Assembly: GCA_019321725.1 (NCBI GenBank)
Contig: CM033113.1
Location: forward strand, 806,001 to 870,000
Length of the DNA stretch: 64,000 nucleotides
Reading direction: 5' to 3'
Source: Paulownia fortunei
Taxonomy: Eukaryota > Streptophyta > Magnoliopsida > Lamiales > Paulowniaceae
The notes under the pieces were generated by a model. That model did no database searches. It was not told the DNA's origin and was given only the letters and a program-made list of their open reading frames with translations. How positions within the stretch are numbered: the first letter of the stretch is position 1; the number at the start of each line of letters is the position of its first letter. The position numbers were made by a program, and so were the translations under genes. Of this stretch, positions 25,248-38,381 are shown one piece after another.

Positions 25248-25425
25248 TGAAAAAGAGGTAGCTTGTGCTGGAAAGCATTAGTAGCGTGGTTGTATTTCTT
25301 GAATAAAGGATTGTACCTCCTCATTCAAAGAAGCTGAAAAAGAGTAAGCTTGTGCTGGAAAACCATTCGTGGTTATATGGGTGGTTGTACTTCTTGAAGT
25401 AAGCTTTGTACCTTCTCATTCGAGA
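25248..25425 (+). repeat. Tandem duplication (~88 bp unit) in the subtilase 5' leader
   Basis: Copy 1 (about 25248-25330) and copy 2 (about 25336-25425) share GAAAAAGAG, AAGCTTGTGCTGGAAA/TAGCTTGTGCTGGAAA, GTGGTTGTA-TTCTTGAA and TTGTACCTCCTCATTC/TTGTACCTTCTCATTC. Each copy has a GT dinucleotide after AGAG that could act as a donor site (AGAG|GTAGCT and AGA|GTAAGC). Confidence 0.75.
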
Positions 25426-25488
25426 AAGACTTTTCTGTCTTTTTCGTTGGGAATTCTTGGAGGGAAAAAAAAAATTCTTGCAACCCAA

Positions 25489-28400
25489 ATGGAGGGCAGG
25501 TGGGGAATTGTGTTAATAGCGGTAGTGCTGTGTTTGGGAGTATTTATGGGCTGTAGTTATGCTCAGGACAATGCAGATAATATTACTGCTGTGTACATTG
25601 TGACTCTGAAACAAGCCCCCGCTTCTCATTACTATGGTGAGCTTAGAGTTAAGCAGAGTCATCATATTAAACGCAATGGGTCTGAGAGAATGAGTAGATT
25701 GGATAAACCAAGGTATGATGCTTATTAATACCTGTTTTTTGAATTGACTATATATTGTTTTCAAGACAATGGCAAGCGTGAGTTGTTTCTCAAAAAATCA
25801 GCAGTTAATTTCTTGTTTTGGGTTTCTTTTTCCTCCTATGTTATTAATACCCGTTTTTTGAATCAAATATATATTTATTTTTTTCCGATTATGTTGCCTC
25901 CTTAATGTCAGTAATTGCTTTATAGAGATTTTATATACTTTAGAATATTTCATTTTGTCATTGAGGCCCAATCAATGTCTTGTACTTTGTGAGTTTTCTA
26001 TTTCAGGTCCTCTTTGAAAGTTGAAATTGATGGAAGGGTTTTTTTTTTTTTTTTCCTGGTGGAAAAACAATGAAAAATAAGTTTTTCATGCATTTAATGT
26101 TCTTGTCTCTGACTTTTAAAGTTTGCTCTAATAAGTTAGCAATTGCTAAGAGAATGCTTCAATTTGATTGATAGGATAGGAACGTGGAATATGCTGTCGA
26201 CTAATAAAACTATATTTGGCTGCAAATTTTGACAAAATTGATTGTTATGTTTGTGCAGTCATTATCTACAGTTTATGTTTGGCAATCAGGGTTATAGATT
26301 TTCCTCTATTGCCATCTCTCTTTCTTGCCAGTGTCCTTATCTATTAATTATGAATCATGGTAGTTAACGTATTCGCACTTTGCTGAAATCAGCAATATAT
26401 CAAGGACAGACAGGCGTCATGGGTCATACATAGACCGTGTGCATGATTCTCTATTGAAAAGAATATTAAGGGGTGAAAAGTATCTGAAGCTGTACAGCTA
26501 CCGCTATCTAATCAACGGATTTGCTGTGCTTGTCACTCCACAGCAGGTTAGTCATCAGCAATATTGAATTTTTTATCACTGTTATTGCCAACTCCAACAG
26601 TATTTATGTTGTTGTGTGATTTTGGATGTTATTTGGAGCACCATCTGCTCTATGTGGTCTTTTATATCTTTTTTCCCGTTTTTTTTCTTCATTGTATATA
26701 TGATGGTGATTTTGAAGGCTGACAAGCTTTTGAGGAGAAGGGAGGTGTCAAATGTAGTTTTGGATTTCTCAGTCAGAACTGCTACTACTCATACACCCCA
26801 GTTTCTTGGTCTACCTCAAGGAGCATGGGCCCAAGAAGGTGGAGTTGAAACTGCAGGAGAAGGGATTGTTATTGGATTCATTGACACTGGAATTGATCCC
26901 ACACACCCCAGCTTCTCTGATGATACACCTGAAAAAACATACCCAGTTCCAGAGCATTTTTCTGGAATTTGTGAAGTCACACGAGACTTTCCATCTGGAT
27001 CCTGCAACAGAAAGCTCATTGGGGCCCGCCATTTTGCAGCCTCTGCCATTACCAGAGGGATATTTAATGCCACACAGGACTATGCTTCACCATATGATGC
27101 TGATGGCCATGGGACGTAAGTGTTTCCAATGGAAACTTCGCTATAGAATTTATGTAAACTATTAAATAATTGTGGCAGATCATCCTGAGATGATGTCCAT
27201 AGAAGGTTATTGACCTTATTCATTCACATTAGCATGTATGACCAGCATTTACATGATGCGTTATTTCTTACAGGCACACAGCTGCAATTGCAGCAGGAAA
27301 CCATGGAATTGCAGTTGTAGTAGCTGGGCATCACTTTGGAAATGCCAGTGGGATGGCTCCTCGTTCACAGTAAGAAATTTGATGCTTCTTCGGAGTTATA
27401 TTGATCAACCTGGTTCTGAAATATTTTTTTGTGCATGAATAGCTCGTTTCTAGAGCTTTAGCTCTATATTTGTTTTTTTCTTTTTTCTTTCAATCTTTGT
27501 ATGTTGAGTTATGCATTGACCAAATTCCAATATTTTACAGCATTGCTGTTTATAAGGCATTATACAAGAGCTTTGGAGGCTTTGCTGCAGATGTGGTTGC
27601 TGCCATAGATCAGGTACACCTGACAATTTGGATAATTTTGATTAATAACTTACAAAATAATTTTCGATGAAAGTATCTTCTCTTGCCCAATTGTTTCAGC
27701 TTCTTTATGTTCAGCCAATGTCTATAGTCCTCTTTCATCAAATTTTGTATTGTTTGTTATTCATAAAACAGATATACTAGATAATTATCCATTAAAGTAT
27801 CTTTCTGGTGCCCAATTGCTTCAGCCATATACGTGTGTAGCCCTGTTTCATCAAGCATCAGTGCATCTATCAAGTACTATATGAGTATCCCAAATTGAAA
27901 AGGATTTTAACCTGTTTAATTAGTGAAAAGTTGCCTTGTAGGAATATGAGCGAATTTTTGTTTTTGCATTTTCTCTTCCTCCTTAACAGTAAAATCCATA
28001 ACCTCCATGCAAATTTAGTTTTTGTATGGTACTTACAGTGTCCCTGTCAGTGTTCCTTTTTAGCACTTAGTGAGTCCAAACAACTGCTCATGTGTTTTAT
28101 ATCATGTTGATTGTCCATTATTATCTTTTGCGCGTTTGTAGGCTGCACAGGATGGAGTGGATATAATAAGCTTGTCAATAACTCCAAACAGGCGTCCCCC
28201 TGGCATTGCCACTTTCTTTAATCCTATAGACATGGCTTTGTTGTCAGCTGTCAAGGCAGGTATCTTCGTAGTGCAGGCAGCAGGAAATACTGGGCCATCG
28301 CCTAAGAGCATATCTTCCTTTAGTCCGTGGATCTTCACTGTTGGCGCTGCAGCCCATGATAGGATCTACAGTAACTCTATAGTCCTGGGCAGCAACATCA

Positions 28401-31062
28401 CAATTCCTGGAGTTGGACTTGCTCGTAAGTCTGAAATATTTGATTGCTGATTGACTCTTATGATATTGATTAATCAGATGTAAAACTTAAAGCACGTGCC
28501 TAATTCATGTGTTGAAGTATTACTTCTTTTCACATCCACCTTAGTTGAAATAGAATTGTTAATATACTGTTTGAATATGACTTCTAAGCATTTAATTGTG
28601 TTCAAAATAATTTGTGGTTCTTTCTTTGAAATGAAAACTATTTAATTAATCCTTTGTTCAGTTTAGTGGTCTGTCGAATAACTAGAGTTCTCCTTGTTGT
28701 TAAAGGATTGTGCGTTACCTTCATCGACTAAAGAGCTTAAGTCTCTCTATATTATTGTTAATCTATGCACCTGGAGTTGGCCATCCTCATTTTATCACCT
28801 TATATTTTTAATAATAATTAGTTCAATAAGTAGACTTCAATATCCTCGATGTCAGTGGAGTCTTAATGTGCAGAGCATGACAGATGGATTTATTCACTTA
28901 TGACAAACTATGATTGGTTCCTATCATTACATGAAAATATATAATCAAGTTACTCTTCAAATTGTTTTGTCCAGCTGGAACCGATAAAGATGCTATGTAT
29001 ACACTGGTTTCTGCTATCCATGCTTTGAATGACACAACAGCTGTGAATGATATGTACGTTAGTGAATGCCAAGATGCCAGCAATTTTAATCAGGATGTCG
29101 TCCAAGGGAATCTCTTGATATGTAGCTACTCTATCCGGTTTGTACTTGGACTCTCCACCATCAAACAGGCCTTAGAAACTGCGAAAAACCTCAGTGCAGC
29201 TGGTGTTGTGTTCTACATGGATCCTTACGTGATCGGTTTTCAGCTTAACCCAATTCCAATGAGAATTCCTGGCATTATAATTCCATCCCCGATGATTCCA
29301 AAGTGAGTATGCTTCTTTATGAGTTTCAGCAATTTGTAGGACTTTCTAGTTTCTAGAGAATTGATGCAAATAAGATGTGAGGCCATACAAATAAAATGCC
29401 TGATCTTTTTCATGCATGAATGAGAAGTGAAACTCTATATGTGTATAGGTGATTTGAGAGGTATCACATAACACATGGCGTGGTTTTACAAAATTGGTGT
29501 TTGACGATCATGTTTGTTTGGCAGGTCTTACTTCAGTACTACAATTCTTCTTTGGAGAGAGATGAAGCTACAAAGAAAATTGTTAAATTTGGGGGAGTTG
29601 CATGTATCTCTGGTGGAATAAAAGCAAATTTCAGCCTTTCTGCCCCAAAGATTATGTATTACTCTGCTAGAGGACCAGATCCAGAAGACAGTTTCCTCGA
29701 TGATGCAGACATACTGAAACCAAATATTGTTGCACCTGGAAATTACATATGGGCTGCTTGGAGTTCCCGTGGCACTGATTCAGTTGAATTTCAAGGTATT
29801 TGTCCATACAGACAAGAATAGCTTTTATATTGCAAATTAACCTTCAAATGAAAATAGCATACGAATTTTACCATGTCAATTTATAGGTGAGAGCTTTGCA
29901 ATGATGTCTGGAACAAGCATGGCAGCTCCTCATGTTGCAGGACTTGCAGCCTTAATTAAGCAAAGGTTTCCCTTTTTCACTTCTTCGGCCATCGGATCGG
30001 CACTTTCAACAACAGCTTCTCTTTATGATAGAAATGGGGGGCCTATCATGGCACAACGTGCTTATGCTAATCCAGATTTGAACCAATCTCCTGCCACTCC
30101 CTTTGATATGGGGAGTGGATTTGTTAATGCTACTGCAGCATTAGATCCTGGTCTTATTTTTGATTCGAGTAAGTCACTCTGCTCTTATATTTTTGAAGTA
30201 TTTTGGTGCTTTCATAATAGGTAGGTGATCTCTACATGCATGTCCTTTGTGGATTTGTAACTGTGGAAGACCTGTCCGTATTTTATTGTTGATATGCTGG
30301 AAGTCTGACAGAGAGATAGCTTATATAAGATCATCAAGAAACTGTAGTTTAAATGGAAGGAAAACACTGAGTCGCTGCTAACTTTCCAAAATTTAATGCT
30401 AACTAGTTCAGCAAAAGCTTTCACACCTGTGCAGTCAAGAATGTGTGTAAAACCTTACTAGCTAATTGCGACCTACATTCCAGTGATAGGGACATGGTCA
30501 AGTAAGAGAAGTATACTTATTGTGCATCTGATTACTAATCTATTGTGCCTTGGGGCCATTTACAATGATCTCTAATATGAAAATTCACTTAGTATAAAAA
30601 TATACAGGTCACCTAAACAAAATTATTTATGCTATTGCAGGCTATGATGATTACATGTCCTTCCTGTGTGGCATAAATGGTTCATCTGCTGTAGTTCTGA
30701 ATTACACAGGCGAAAGCTGCAGGATTTCCACCATGAATGCCACTGACCTGAACTTGCCTTCCATCACAATATCCAAGCTGAACCAGTCTGCCATTGTTCA
30801 ACGAGTAGTGACTAATGTTGGCAGTAACGAGACATACAGTGTTGGTTGGAGCGCTCCTTATGGAGCTTCAGTTAAGGTGACACCAACTCACTTTTCTATT
30901 GCAAGTGGAGAGAAACAGGTCTTAAGTGTATCCTTTAATGCGACAATGAACAGCTCAGTTGCAAGCTTCGGAAGAATTGGACTGTTTGGTACTCAGGGCC
31001 ACTTGGTCAACATTCCCCTGTCTGTCATTGTCAAAATTTCATACAACAATACTGGTGGCTGA
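25489..31062 (+). CDS. Subtilisin-like serine protease, SBT2 subfamily, 10 exons, one apparent 1-bp loss
   Basis: Exons: 25489-25712, 26393-26546, 26718-27115, 27274-27369, 27541-27613, 28142-28424, 28975-29302, 29525-29795, 29887-30168, 30641-31062; about 843 aa. SBT2 proteases are secreted, processed from a pre-pro form. Seen: a signal peptide (residues 1-25), an inhibitor/pro-domain (YIVTLKQAPASHYYGEL to RYLINGFAVLVTPQQ), Asp in GFIDTGIDPTHPSF (about 182), His in DGHGTHT (about 257), oxyanion Asn in QAAGNTGPSP (about 364), a PA insert in exon 7, Ser in SGTSMAAPHVAG (about 620) and a C-terminal fibronectin-like domain (SAIVQRVVTNVGSNETYSVG). Phase fails only between exon 7 (ends CCA AA) and exon 8 (GTC TTA CTT CAG), which needs one extra G. 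Start chosen because the signal peptide begins there. The multi-intron layout is typical of SBT2 and unlike most intronless SBT1 genes. Confidence 0.93.
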
Positions 31063-31975
31063 TTCACTACTGATACTGATTTCAGTGTAATTTTCATTAA
31101 CATGTCTAATTTTTTGATTGGTTACTTTGTAAATTCTTTGAAATGCAGATAAGTAATTGCTTGGTGACAGTCATGAGCCTTTGTATTCCTTTTCTCCAAT
31201 GTGTTTTTGTTGTAGTTTTTGTTAGTGTTAATAGTAGTTGGTTGGTGACAGTCATAGGCTCCAATGTGTTTTTGTTACAGGTCTCGCTTCTGTTAACTTG
31301 GTTTTGTTCTTTTTATTCGTGGAAGTATATAAACTTCAATAAATAGGGGTATGTCTAGCCATTTACTGTTGTTCGTACATTGTATGGATCAAAGCACCAT
31401 AAGATAGCCATCCCTTGTAGGAGTATTGAAGCACATGGTAGACATCAATCCATATATAGTTCCTACAGATTTCATGTGTTTTAATTTATAGCAAAGGCAT
31501 TGTATCTAACTGAGCTTTGTAAACAAAATAACCACAGTTTCTGGTGGTTTTTACATGGTGCAGGTGATGTCATCAGAAAGCAAATTAAAATGACAACCCC
31601 TAGGATTAAAAATAGGATCAAAATAACTTCCATTTTCCTGCTTTGATAAACTATCACCAACAGAGTAGAGAAATTAAAGAAATTTTGTTCCATTATATGC
31701 GAAATATCAATTGGTAGTTTGTTACAGTATAACATCAGTCCTTTCTTTTCTTTTTACTGAGAACCCCAATAGCAGATACAAGATAGCATCAATTTATGTT
31801 GTGCTTAAGATAAGAAAATCTGGATATATTCACAAGGTTAACTTCCCCCAGTGAAATTTGTAAAACTAGTATTATCATGATGCGAAAATTTAAACTGTAG
31901 GTATCTCTATTACAGATTGTTCGAGCAAATTAATTTCAGTTGAAAGCTTTCGGGTTTATTGGCATTACTGGGAGA
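31063..31975. other. Convergent 3' ends of the subtilase and gamma-SNAP genes
   Basis: Both flanking genes end here. An AATAAA at about 31339 fits the subtilase polyadenylation signal. TTGGTGACAGTCAT-A/GGC-type sequence occurs twice (31160 and 31240) in the 3' UTR. No other gene is supported. Confidence 0.5.
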
Positions 31976-34900
31976 TTATGTAAGATCATCTTCATCCAAT
32001 GGCTCTTCTTGCGCTTCTGTTGCACCCCTCTTCAATGCAGTGACATCCCCAGTAGGCAATTTCCTTGCAAGCTTGATGATCTGCAAAAACTTTCTTTCAG
32101 TGCTCCGTTTTTCTGAAGTTTGATGATGCAAAGTAGATGAAGAAAAAGGAGATTTTTTTTTCATCCCATGTTTCAGTCTGAATTTGAAGCCAAATCAGAG
32201 TCTAAAAGGGGGTGTAAAATGAATCGAGTCTAGTTGAACAAGTTGTTCGGTTCACTCTTGGTATGAATTGTATTTGAACTATAAATGTGGAACCTCCAGC
32301 AACTAAGCGGCTACCATCAACAACCAAGAAAAAAGAAAAAGAAAAAGAAAAATGAAGCTCATGACTCATTAATTATGAGCACACCCCACTCCTACCTCAA
32401 AGGCAATTTTGCAATTTTTTGAGTCTCAGATTTTTTTGTGATTTTTGAGTCACAACTTTAGTGTCACTTATCTGTTTTTGGACCTTAAATTATAATCTAC
32501 ATGTCCTTGCACATACATATTGATGTAATAATTCATTAAGACAAAATCATTAAGGTAACAAAAAGACTAGTAACTAGATACTTGACCAAATGGATAAAAA
32601 AAGATTTACCACGTGGTCAAGATGGGAAATAATACTTGACTGAGCAGCACGTTTGATTTCCTCAACATCACCATCAGTGTATGCAGATACAAGTCTAGTA
32701 GCAGCACGATTTTGATCACTGTTCAAAAAAGCATCAACCCTGCCAAAGAAGCCAAGAAGAAGAAATCACTGATATCATTGAGCAAATACCAAGAGATATT
32801 ACCTAAAATGACTATCATGAAAAAGGAAATAAATTATGTAAGACCACTTGACAATGAGAAGTATACAATGTCTTAAACTTCAAAATACGTTATTCAGCCA
32901 CAGCATATATTCTATACAAGCACGAAGGAAAAGCAAACAAAAAGTAAGAAAAAAAGGGAAGCCAACTTACTGGCAACAATCATTGTGACATTTCTCTGCT
33001 TGCTGGAAGTCATGTGCATAAAGATACACAATAATTGCACTAAGATAAGCCTACATCCACAACAGGTTATATTAATATAAAACAGGACTTCAGAGTAAAC
33101 TTGTGTTTGTTTCTAAACAGTGAATTCAGAATGGACACTTGGCTTCTGAGAAGACTACTGATATCCAAACCCATGGTGAGAAGCATAACATCAAGTCAAT
33201 ATGAGCTATTGATGGGCAAAGTAATGCAGGCCTTGGGCTCATTGAGATTCCGACAAGGAAGAACAGCCCATAAAATCAAATGTGATACCTACCTTATTTT
33301 GTCCTATCTAAGTCCCAAGTCTTGCACATTGACTCAAGCTTTTAAAGAGAGGACAACAAAGAGTTTACTGCTTGCCACCAGATGCAGCCCAACCTAAAGG
33401 TCGTAACTCTAACCAGAGACAATGTTAAACAAGGGAGCTAAGCGGATGCACATAAAAAGCAGGGAGGGTTGGCGGGTTGGGGGGGGGGGGGGGTGTTAAT
33501 CAGGTTCCATGCAGTAGAAGTAATTTCTTTAGTCCCCAGACCACCAACATTGGATTTCTTCACTGTTAAAAGGAATTAGGTCTATTTTTTGATATTTGAT
33601 AAAGGAAATAATATAGATATATTGTGGAATAGTTGTGCACCTTGCACTGGCTATGCGTAGCATTGCACTTGTCAGCTGCTAAGGCCCATCTTGAAAGAAG
33701 AGTTGCAGCATCTGTGTACCTGTAGGCAGCGACACCAGAAGGATATTATTTATGATCTAAGAAATGGAATTCACGCTGAAAACAAAAAGTTATTCATTTT
33801 GCCATGGACTAGTATACAGAATGGATTATGTAGAAACAGGTGACCAGTGTCGCTATATAGATAACCATAATGATATTGATAATCAAATCTACCAGATTGG
33901 AAGCAGGATGACTACTTCAAGTAAGCTGCTATCAGATTTTAATTGCCAAATTTGCCAACTCAGAGAATCTCAAGCCACAGAAGTATAAAATTGTATTTCA
34001 AGAGAACCAATGTTCTAAAATGGTGAGTAACTAAAAGCATTAAACACACATAAGATTATGTGTGAAACAAGTTATTGCAGTCTGCAGACTGACATGAAGC
34101 ATAAAATAATAGACACCAAATAAGTTACTTCAATAAAAACCAATGCCCTGCACAAAGAGCATCTACACGCATGAAGGTCATTCTTCTAAGATCCAAAACT
34201 CTATAACTGCTCTAATTTGTACTCCACAGAAATAAGATAAGCACCCTGACTCAAGTTTATTCCGATACACTGTATTTATATTAAAGAGGCAACAGAACAT
34301 GAGACATAACCGCAATGACCAGCAGTTATATTTTATACAGTTTTAACAACTCAGAACTCCTAAATCATTTATTATTTGTTCCTCTAATTAAGATTATAAC
34401 CACCCAATCTCAATTTAATTTTGGATTTATAGTAAAGAGGCAACACAACATGAGACATATCAGCAGATGACCAGCAATTATATCTTATACAGTTTTAACA
34501 ACTCAGAAATCCTAAATCATTTATTGTTTGTTGCTTTAATTAAGATTTTCAAGGAGTGACATAAGCTTACTTCTCAAGCTTTACATAAACATTTGTAGCA
34601 GCACGATACAGATCAAAGGCCATTTGTTCCTTCCCATCGTCTTCAAGAACAGTACAAGCATCAGTGTAAAGCCGGATAGCTTGATCGGGCGACGCATCTT
34701 CTAAAGCACTTTAAGAGAAAAGCAACACTTCTATCAAACCATCAGATAGATCATTGAGCTTATAGTAAGATAATCCAATGAAAAAGGTTAAAGTTTTATT
34801 TTAAAAAACCTCTGGAATGAAAGTTAATTTCCAGCTTCACACACTTAAGGATAAAACATGTACATTATGTATATCCATCTAAAACATTACTAACATTGAT

Positions 34901-35838
34901 CCATCAATCTGAATTAATCTTTAGAAAGGATGGAGTCACATCTTCATATTTTACATGTTAAATGCATAATTGGCAAATCCTTTTACCAACCAGTAATCAT
35001 GGACATAGATTAATTACAACAAAGCATCTAGGCAATGAGGAACTCTTAAAAATGTATTAACATTAATCATGAAGACAGAGATCAATCGGCTTATACCGAG
35101 CACCCTTGGCAAGGGCATCCGATGCAGGTTGCGACCTTCCACACTCAATGTACAACTCAGACGCACGTATATAGAAGTCAGACACTTCATTCCAGTTGCC
35201 CACTTCCTTTGCGAGAGCTGCCGCAGACTCCATATGTTTTGCAGCATCCCAAGGCCTGATTCAGTCGTCAACGTCGCCTTAATTTTTAATGTCCAAAGAA
35301 AGTGATCATACCCATTAATTTAATTATATTGTGCATCAGTGGCAAATTCAAATAAAAAGCATACGAAGAGAGCATCTCTTGTCCTTTCGAAGCTTTTTCA
35401 AATGCATCCTTTGCTTTCTCATATTTTCTCGCAAGCCTATACGCAATTGCTGCCATAGAAGAACTAAATTCCATCAGAATTTTTTTGGTACAAAAAAAGT
35501 AAAAATTACTTCAAATATGTTTACCTTCAGTAATTTTTTTTAATCTCCGTCTTTTAAAAAAAACACAGAAAAAAGAAAAGAAAAGGGTGTAATCGTACCC
35601 GCCTGCTCGTACAAAGCTGTGGCATTCTTCCAATCAGCATTCCATCTCGTCAAACTGAGTTTTGTCCTGCAGAATTACCATTATTATTTTTTATCCCCAA
35701 ACAGATGGTGATGTTGAGATTTTCAATAAAAATATGAAGAAGATTAAGAAATGAAGAAACAGAAATAAGAAGAATGAAGGGGAAATCTCACAGTTTATCT
35801 GCTTTAGCGATCAATTTGTCGGGCTCGGAAGTAGCCAT
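31976..35838 (-). CDS. GSNAP: Gamma-SNAP (gamma-soluble NSF attachment protein), 9 exons
   Basis: Exons: 35838-35792, 35666-35599, 35449-35365, 35255-35097, 34708-34571, 33719-33641, 33050-32971, 32739-32610, 32080-31976; 296 aa, all phases closed. SNAPs are cytosolic TPR-like adaptors that couple NSF to SNARE complexes for disassembly after membrane fusion. Seen: DKLIAKADKLTKLSLTRWNA, YEKAKDAFEKASKGQEMLSS, PWDAAKHMESAAALAKEVGN, SELYIECGRSQPASDALAKG, TDACTVLEDDGKEQMAFDLY and the gamma-type acidic tail EEPLDEDDLT. The match to Arabidopsis gamma-SNAP runs end to end, and the tail separates it from alpha-SNAP. Intron 5 holds a ~153-bp tandem duplication (34273-34555) and intron 6 a run of about 15 G's. 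No lesion is visible. Confidence 0.95.
33479..33493 (+). repeat. Poly-G run in gamma-SNAP intron 6
   Basis: About 15 consecutive G's lie in the plus strand (poly-C in the transcript) between exons 6 and 7. Similar runs of about 18 occur at 38348-38365 and 39548-39565. Confidence 0.9.
34273..34555 (-). repeat. Tandem duplication (~150 bp unit) in gamma-SNAP intron 5
   Basis: Two adjacent copies share AGAGGCAACA-AACATGAGACATA, ATACAGTTTTAACAACTCAG and CCTAAATCATTTATT in order. They start near 34280 and 34433. Confidence 0.8.
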
Positions 35839-37300
35839 GGCCGATCGAACTATGGAGTCCCGGTTTCCGGAGTCACCTATGGATCAACCGCTTTGGATTT
35901 TCTATACTATATTTCTTTCTACTTTTCCTCTGCAATCTGGGTTCTATATTGTCATTCTGTCTCCAATTTTCAACAATTCCAACTAAAATCGCAGTTATCG
36001 CGATAGTGCACTAAAAGAAATGCGTACTTATTAAGGAAAACGTTTTCCTGTTGAATAAAGAGACTTGCAAATTAACACCCGTGGTTTCACGAAATTGCAC
36101 AAAATTCCCTGTTAAGAAAATAAGTTCCAGTTAAAGAAAAAAAATCTCGAGGATGAGGTATGAGTGCAAGTAAGCTAAAGTTAGTTCGCGAAACCTTTGT
36201 AAATAGCTTGATGTGGAAATAATGCGGCGGATATGTTGATGTTTGCGTAGCATTGGGTGGACGTGACCGTTCACACAGATACTGACAAGACATATAAGAA
36301 GAGTTGCTGTTAATCCTAATTGGCGATAAATTTTAATGACTATATACGTCCATTTGAGTGTAAAAGGTACACGAGAAAAGTCATAAACCTTTACGAAATG
36401 ATGAGATTTAAATCATTAAAAAAAGTACGATCCAATAATCACGATTGATTCGAATCAATATAAATGACAATCTGTAATTGGATACTAAAATGTCTAATAA
36501 AAGGAACCTCTCTCATTCATTAAAATTCACCTCAAATTAATTTAAATTATGTGATTTCATTTTTATCTCTTGTACAAGATAATCTCTTATTCAATTATTT
36601 CAGTATTATTTGTTTCTCTTTTAAGAAGAATACAATTAACTTTTCACTTTGTTCCACAAGATTAATAAAATATTATACTAATTTTGTAAAAAGTATTTAT
36701 TTTAGAAGACAGATATCCATATTTTTAAAGCACCATTGCAGAACTAAATCTATCTAAGAAAATTTAATTCATGCATACTTCACTTCAGATCTAATTCCAA
36801 TTAAATCTTCTTTCAAACACTACTACATGGGAGAAGTGTATACCAAAAGACCAGCCATTACATTAAAAAGACCGTCAACATATATCATAGCTCAAAAATG
36901 ATACCAAATACTTAAAATCTATATTATCTAACCAATTAAATTTTATGCAAAACCAGCAGTGATATAATAAAAGATTCCAATAGTTTCTGCGTGTGTATTT
37001 ATAGTACATATCACTAGTCAATAAATATTTTTTTGTCTTTCTTTCTATTTTCACTTCTAAAAGAAAATACCAAACAATTTTAGATTATTGATATTATGAT
37101 TGTTATTATTATTTTATTGGCCTAAAGGGAGGTTGGGTGGCTCCTAATTCTAATCAAGTTGCAAACGTGAAAGGTACATACAAGGTGTGAAATGAGTGTA
37201 TATTTGTGCATTTACCTAAGTTATATTTTTGTGATCACTATTTCAATGTAAATTTATGTGGCAATTTTTATACTTGTTGATGTGAGTGCTTACATTCTAA
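35839..37300. other. Intergenic region, AT-rich
   Basis: The gamma-SNAP promoter should lie in the first few hundred bases. I find no TATA box close to its start. No gene or recognisable element is supported. Confidence 0.45.
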
Positions 37301-37325
37301 AAAATTATAAATTCAAAACTATCAA

Positions 37326-38190
37326 CACATATTAGTATGATAATATGAATTATTTTAAATTACATTATGTATACATTCAATTTTACTAATTCAAATAGTT
37401 CTACTAAAAAAGTTGATAAAAAATTATTCAAAAAGGAAAATTGAGTGATGAAGATGGAGAAAACATGAAAGAAGTGAGGGAAAAATAAAATATCAAAGCA
37501 ACAAAAATCTTGTAATTAAAAAGAAAAAGAAATGGGAGAGAGAAACGAAAAAATCACGAGAGAGGAAAAAAGTTAACAGTAACAAAACTATCATGTGATT
37601 AAAAGAAAAAAATAAAATCGGGAGAAGTGAGAAATAAGATTAGGGGAACATGAAAATTGAAAATTAAAATTACATGATATCATAATTTAATTAGTTGTCT
37701 CTTCAATTATACAGTACTCCTTACTTCCCAAAATTATTAATACTTTAAAACTTACTATCTTTTACTGTATATTCAAAATATTTTAATCTTAAAAAAAACT
37801 ATTTAAGTTATTTAGTACTATTACAAAATTGAGTAGTACAATAAACACAGTCATTACAATATTGCTGTTATGAGAAGAAGTAAGATGAAGTGAATAATTT
37901 TTTTTTTTTCTCTCTTCATCTATTATATCTATCACTCGATGATCTATATTGAATACGAATTTTACCACATAAGAACACATTCACACACATATATACGGGT
38001 GTGTGTTTATATGATGAGATATATATAAATGTACGTCACCAAATATAACATATCCTATTATATTAGTGCATTCACATATAAATAAAATTAATTAACAGAA
38101 CGCATCTTAATTACTTTTCTCCTCCGTATTTTTACATGCCTGGATCTACTTCACATTCTTGGATCCAGCATATCTTCATCTTCTACCTTT
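37326..38190 (+). repeat. Upstream copy of the alpha-glucosidase promoter and first-exon fragment
   Basis: This block shares ordered landmarks with 38190-39255: GTATGATAATATGAATTATT, GATGGAGAAAACATGAAAGAA, AATTGAGTAGTA-AATAAA and, at its right end (38142-38190), TTGGATCCAGCA-TATCTTC with CATCTTCTAC. That right end matches codons of the alpha-glucosidase signal peptide ([14 protein letters not shown]). The fragment itself has no usable start codon or long ORF. It reads as an old tandem duplication that captured the 5' end of the gene. Confidence 0.7.
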
Positions 38191-38347
38191 TGTATGATAA
38201 TATGAATTATTTAAATCATGTAATGTATTTATTCAAGTTTATGAATTCAAATTTTCTTACTTAAAAAAGTTGACTAAAAAATTGATTTGAAAAGGAAAAA
38301 TAAAGGGAAAATTGAGTAATAAAGATGGAGAAAACATGAAAGAAGGA

Positions 38348-38365
38348 GGGGGGGGGGGGGGGGGG
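38348..38365 (+). repeat. Poly-G run upstream of the alpha-glucosidase gene
   Basis: About 18 consecutive G's sit in a purine-rich region. No such run is seen at the matching place of the upstream duplicate (GAAGTGAGGGAAAAA), so it arose after duplication or is an assembly artefact. Confidence 0.85.
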
Positions 38366-38381
38366 AGGAATCAAAGCAACC

